This document shows, in pieces, positions 16,501 through 16,601 of a stretch of 16,601 bases of DNA. The DNA lies in contig JAEWXC010000003.1 of NCBI GenBank assembly GCA_023396115.1, positions 1 through 16,601 on the forward strand, read 5' to 3'. The notes beneath the pieces are model-generated. The model was not told where the DNA came from. It did not search any database and worked only from the letters and a program-made list of their open reading frames with translations. The DNA is from Actinomycetes bacterium. Lineage in GTDB: Bacteria; Actinomycetota; Actinomycetes; Propionibacteriales; Nocardioidaceae. Made by a program: the position numbers and the translations under genes. Within the stretch, counting starts at the first letter, position 1. Every line of letters begins with the position of its first letter.

Positions 16501-16601
16501 CGGCTCCGACGTCGTGCACGTGGCCGTCCCACCCGGAGCCAGCCTCGTCGGGTCACACGTCACCGTGATGCCCTGCGCCGCCAACCGGGCGTCGCTCACC
16601 A
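10552..16601 (-). CDS. Giant LPXTG-anchored surface protein of DUF11/DUF7507 repeats (5' end outside window)
   Basis: The visible 2015 residues are the C-terminal part of a cell-wall-attached protein. The frame is open to the window edge, and the apparent GTG at 16599 is an internal codon of a repeat (VSD..., matching VTVSDPTL of another unit), so the true start lies beyond. It consists of one partial and 15 complete repeats of 115-133 residues. Each repeat has an opening strand ending in a conserved Lys, a DVNGSGLVDAGD-like loop, FTVTNTGNVPL, V-x-DP, a Cys pair around LAPGES, YVITAADV, and NTATATG. A Pro/Thr-rich linker (PVTSPPDSTSTPTTTP) joins it to the next. The protein ends with LPDTGG at 1979-1984, a hydrophobic helix and a RRRRNVRN tail: a sortase signal. 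It probably forms a long stiff stalk or adhesin; no ligand-binding domain is visible here. Base composition matches the neighbours. The lipoprotein gene overlaps the stop codon. Confidence 0.92.
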   Translation of the reverse strand, partial: VSDARLAAQGITVTCDPTRLAPGGTATCTTSEPYTVTAADVTAGAVVNSATATGTPPGDGDPNDPGTTPGTPVTSPPDTTTTPVVTPEPQLSIEKSAGEPVDRNGSGLVDAGDTVVYSFTVTNTGNVPLTDVAVDDPGLPGLTVTCTVDALAPGASTTCTSQPYVITPADVTTGAVVNTATATGTPPGDGDPNDPGTTPGTPVTSPPDSTSVPTTTPEPALQLDKRVLETVDLNESGITDVGDLVRYEFTVTNTGNVPVSTVTVVDPRLSGAATPVTVVCRATALDPGESTVCDTGSGVVHDGTAGWYRVTAADEASGAVVNTAHATGQDPDDEPVRSPDDTTSVPVIAPQAQIVAWKSASAWHPGPGNPSVPPERNALAGDLVTFSFRVQNTGNVPLTVIRIDDPMLNGGAPMVCVEELRLAPGEAADCASVDHTITQAEIDRGSIHNSAIATAQPPGPGEEPGEPIESPPTDTTTPLTRVSGISIAKRVLNVNDTNSSGITDPGDRVRYGFRVTNTGNTTLTGVEVRDPKLAGQTPPIGVTCDWPGTSGTMLPLTTVECTSDPGYVITAADQSAGGATNVATAAGTDPGGTEVVSRPSTATVPVTRPQPGLQIEKTAGVPMDVNRSGITDAGDTIEYSFTVTNTGNVPLDDVTVSDPTLTAQGITTTCVPVRLVPGAVARCTVSAPYVVTAADVREGAATNVATATGTPPGQGTPGDPGSTPGQPVTSPPDTTTTPTTTPQPSLSLEKTAGDPVDVNGSDLVDAGDTVVYTFTVTNTGNVPVTGVRIDDPLLEGQGLAVPCVPTSLAPGGTASCTAEPYTITVADVAAGAARNVATARGTDPDRGPVTSPEDSTTTPTTTPAPALLVEKTAGDPLDVNGSGLVDAGDTIDFTFTVTNTGNVPLRDVHVTDPSVAAVTCDDTTLDPGESTQCRASTYTVTAADVAQGSVQNTATATGTPPGVGTTPGEPVTSPPDSTSTPTTTPRPALVVQKTAGTPVDTNASGLVDAGDTITFTFTVTNTGNVPLREVVVNDRMLADAGATVTCTALPAGGLLPGDSVGCTSTPYVITPADVQAGSVANTATATATPPGVGTTPGQPVTSPPDSTSTPTTTPQPGLTVDKVASVDDVNDSGLVDAGDTIEYSFTVTNTGNVPLADVHVIDPLVGGTVSCAPSSLAVGGTATCGPRTYTVRVSDQAAGSVDNSATATGTPPGQGTPGDPGSTPGEPVTSPPDTTSTPTATPRPALDLVKEVVGVDDVNDSGITDAPDEIWYRFTVTNSGNVPVRDLEIVDPLLDGIAITCDPTSLAPGEQAVCTAEEPYVVTGADERSGAVTNTARATAVPPGIGSEPGAPVTSPPDSETVPTTTPYAGLLLDKEVARIDDVNDSGITDAPDEIWFRFTVTNSGNVPVHGIEVRDPLLGTTAVTCTPSTLRPGQSVVCEAPAPHVITAAEERAGRVDNTATAHGQDPDRDPVASPEDSVSTPVTLPQPSLQIVKTAEVEDTNGSGNTDRGDRVRYSFTVTNTGNVPVRGISVSDEMLADADVPVTCEETELAPGDSTECTSDWYTVTSADEAAGSIHNVATAQGADPDGDLVTSPPGDTTVPTTPAQPALRLDKVAGEPADTNGNGRVDAGDTIRFTFELTNTGNVPLHDLAVQDPLLAGAGITVDCPGTTMAAGASMLCTASEPYVITQAEVDAGQVENRATASGQDPWDDPVTPPSDETSTPTSTDAALVIDKQAGAPVDANRNGRTDAGDTITFRFTVTNTGAVTVHDVAVVDPLLVGLDITCTSTTLAPGESTTCVAQPYRISQADVDAGTVANTAHATGSTTSGDDSTGVQSPPDSTSTELERDPGLTLRKRAELQDRDGDERADEGERIRYTFTVRNTGTTTLRNVRVNDPMLRRAGVEVSCRRTTLAPGASTTCSATYVVTRADVEAGEVANTATAVANSPDGVVHSDDDTAVVLSQDSNDGNNNNPNGWLPDTGGPAMAWLLAGLVMVGGGFGLLFAGRRRRNVRN
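10555..10665 (-). other. LPXTG cell-wall sorting signal
   Basis: LPDTG is encoded at 10665-10651, followed by a helix of about 20 hydrophobic residues (MAWLLAGLVMVGGGFGLLFAG) written here as AWLLAGLVMVGGGFGLLF, and the tail GRRRRNVRN. This is a complete substrate signal for a class A-like or other LPXTG sortase. It is preceded by an Asn-rich spacer (DGNNNNPNG). No sortase gene is in the window. Confidence 0.9.
10557..10561 (-). promoter_or_regulatory. Internal ribosome binding site of the lipoprotein gene
   Basis: GAGGA on the minus strand, 4 nt before the ATG at 10552, lies within the last codons of the surface protein gene. It supports the lipoprotein start and translational coupling through the TGATG overlap. 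Confidence 0.6.
10702..16601 (-). repeat. Tandem array of 15 complete DUF11/DUF7507-type repeats plus one partial
   Basis: Unit bounds were read from the conserved opening Lys strand. They are R0 16601-16333 (partial), R1 16332-15943, R2 15942-15544, R3 15543-15151, R4 15150-14767, R5 14766-14368, R6 14367-14005, R7 14004-13639, R8 13638-13252, R9 13251-12868, R10 12867-12493, R11 12492-12133, R12 12132-11773, R13 11772-11410, R14 11409-11047, R15 11046-10702. Unit length is 345-399 bp. At the DNA level a motif around the TNTGNVP codons (CGTTGCCGGTGTTGGTCACC on the plus strand) recurs nearly unchanged in most units. R15, nearest the anchor, and R3 are the most divergent. Confidence 0.9.

Noticed and set aside
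16597..16599. GTG as the start codon of the giant surface protein
   Set aside because: It falls in the middle of a repeat (the VSD of V-x-V-x-D-P), and the frame stays open to the window edge, so the gene begins outside.

Overview
The window is high-GC bacterial chromosome in which nearly all genes lie on the minus strand. The gene order, read on the minus strand, is ribF, rpsO, pnp, an M16 peptidase and then dapB. Together with GTG starts, weak Shine-Dalgarno sites and long spurious antisense ORFs, this points to an actinobacterium. The order resembles the mycobacterial ribF-rpsO-gpsI-pepR-dapB neighbourhood. The species cannot be read from the sequence.

Left part (1-3330): a secreted thermolysin-like (M4) metallopeptidase, then dapB for lysine and diaminopimelate synthesis. 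dapB is transcribed away from a small class I SAM-dependent methyltransferase, the only plus-strand gene. A strong hairpin separates that gene from the convergent M16 gene.

Centre (3332-7700): the housekeeping RNA and translation block. rpsO (ribosomal protein S15) is followed by a near-perfect 18-bp-arm palindrome, then a structured leader, pnp (polynucleotide phosphorylase) and an M16 zinc peptidase whose GTG start overlaps the pnp stop. A perfect 12-bp-arm hairpin sits just inside the annotated M16 coding sequence.

Right part (7695-16601): a three-helix membrane protein with a cytoplasmic HAAS-like head, a repeat-rich 312-bp intergenic region (a 23-bp minisatellite and a related 25-bp direct repeat), ribF (FAD synthesis), a small lipoprotein, and the 3' 6 kb of a giant LPXTG-anchored surface protein. 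The surface protein has 15 complete DUF11/DUF7507-type beta-sandwich repeats plus a partial one, and its 5' end lies beyond the window. Its stop codon overlaps the lipoprotein start (TGATG), so the two are probably made together.

The accessory feature most worth following is this surface protein. Every complete repeat keeps a Lys/Asp/Asn set compatible with an internal isopeptide bond and a Cys pair, and nearly every one also has a dockerin-like calcium loop. I saw no tRNA, rRNA, CRISPR array, insertion sequence or phage gene.
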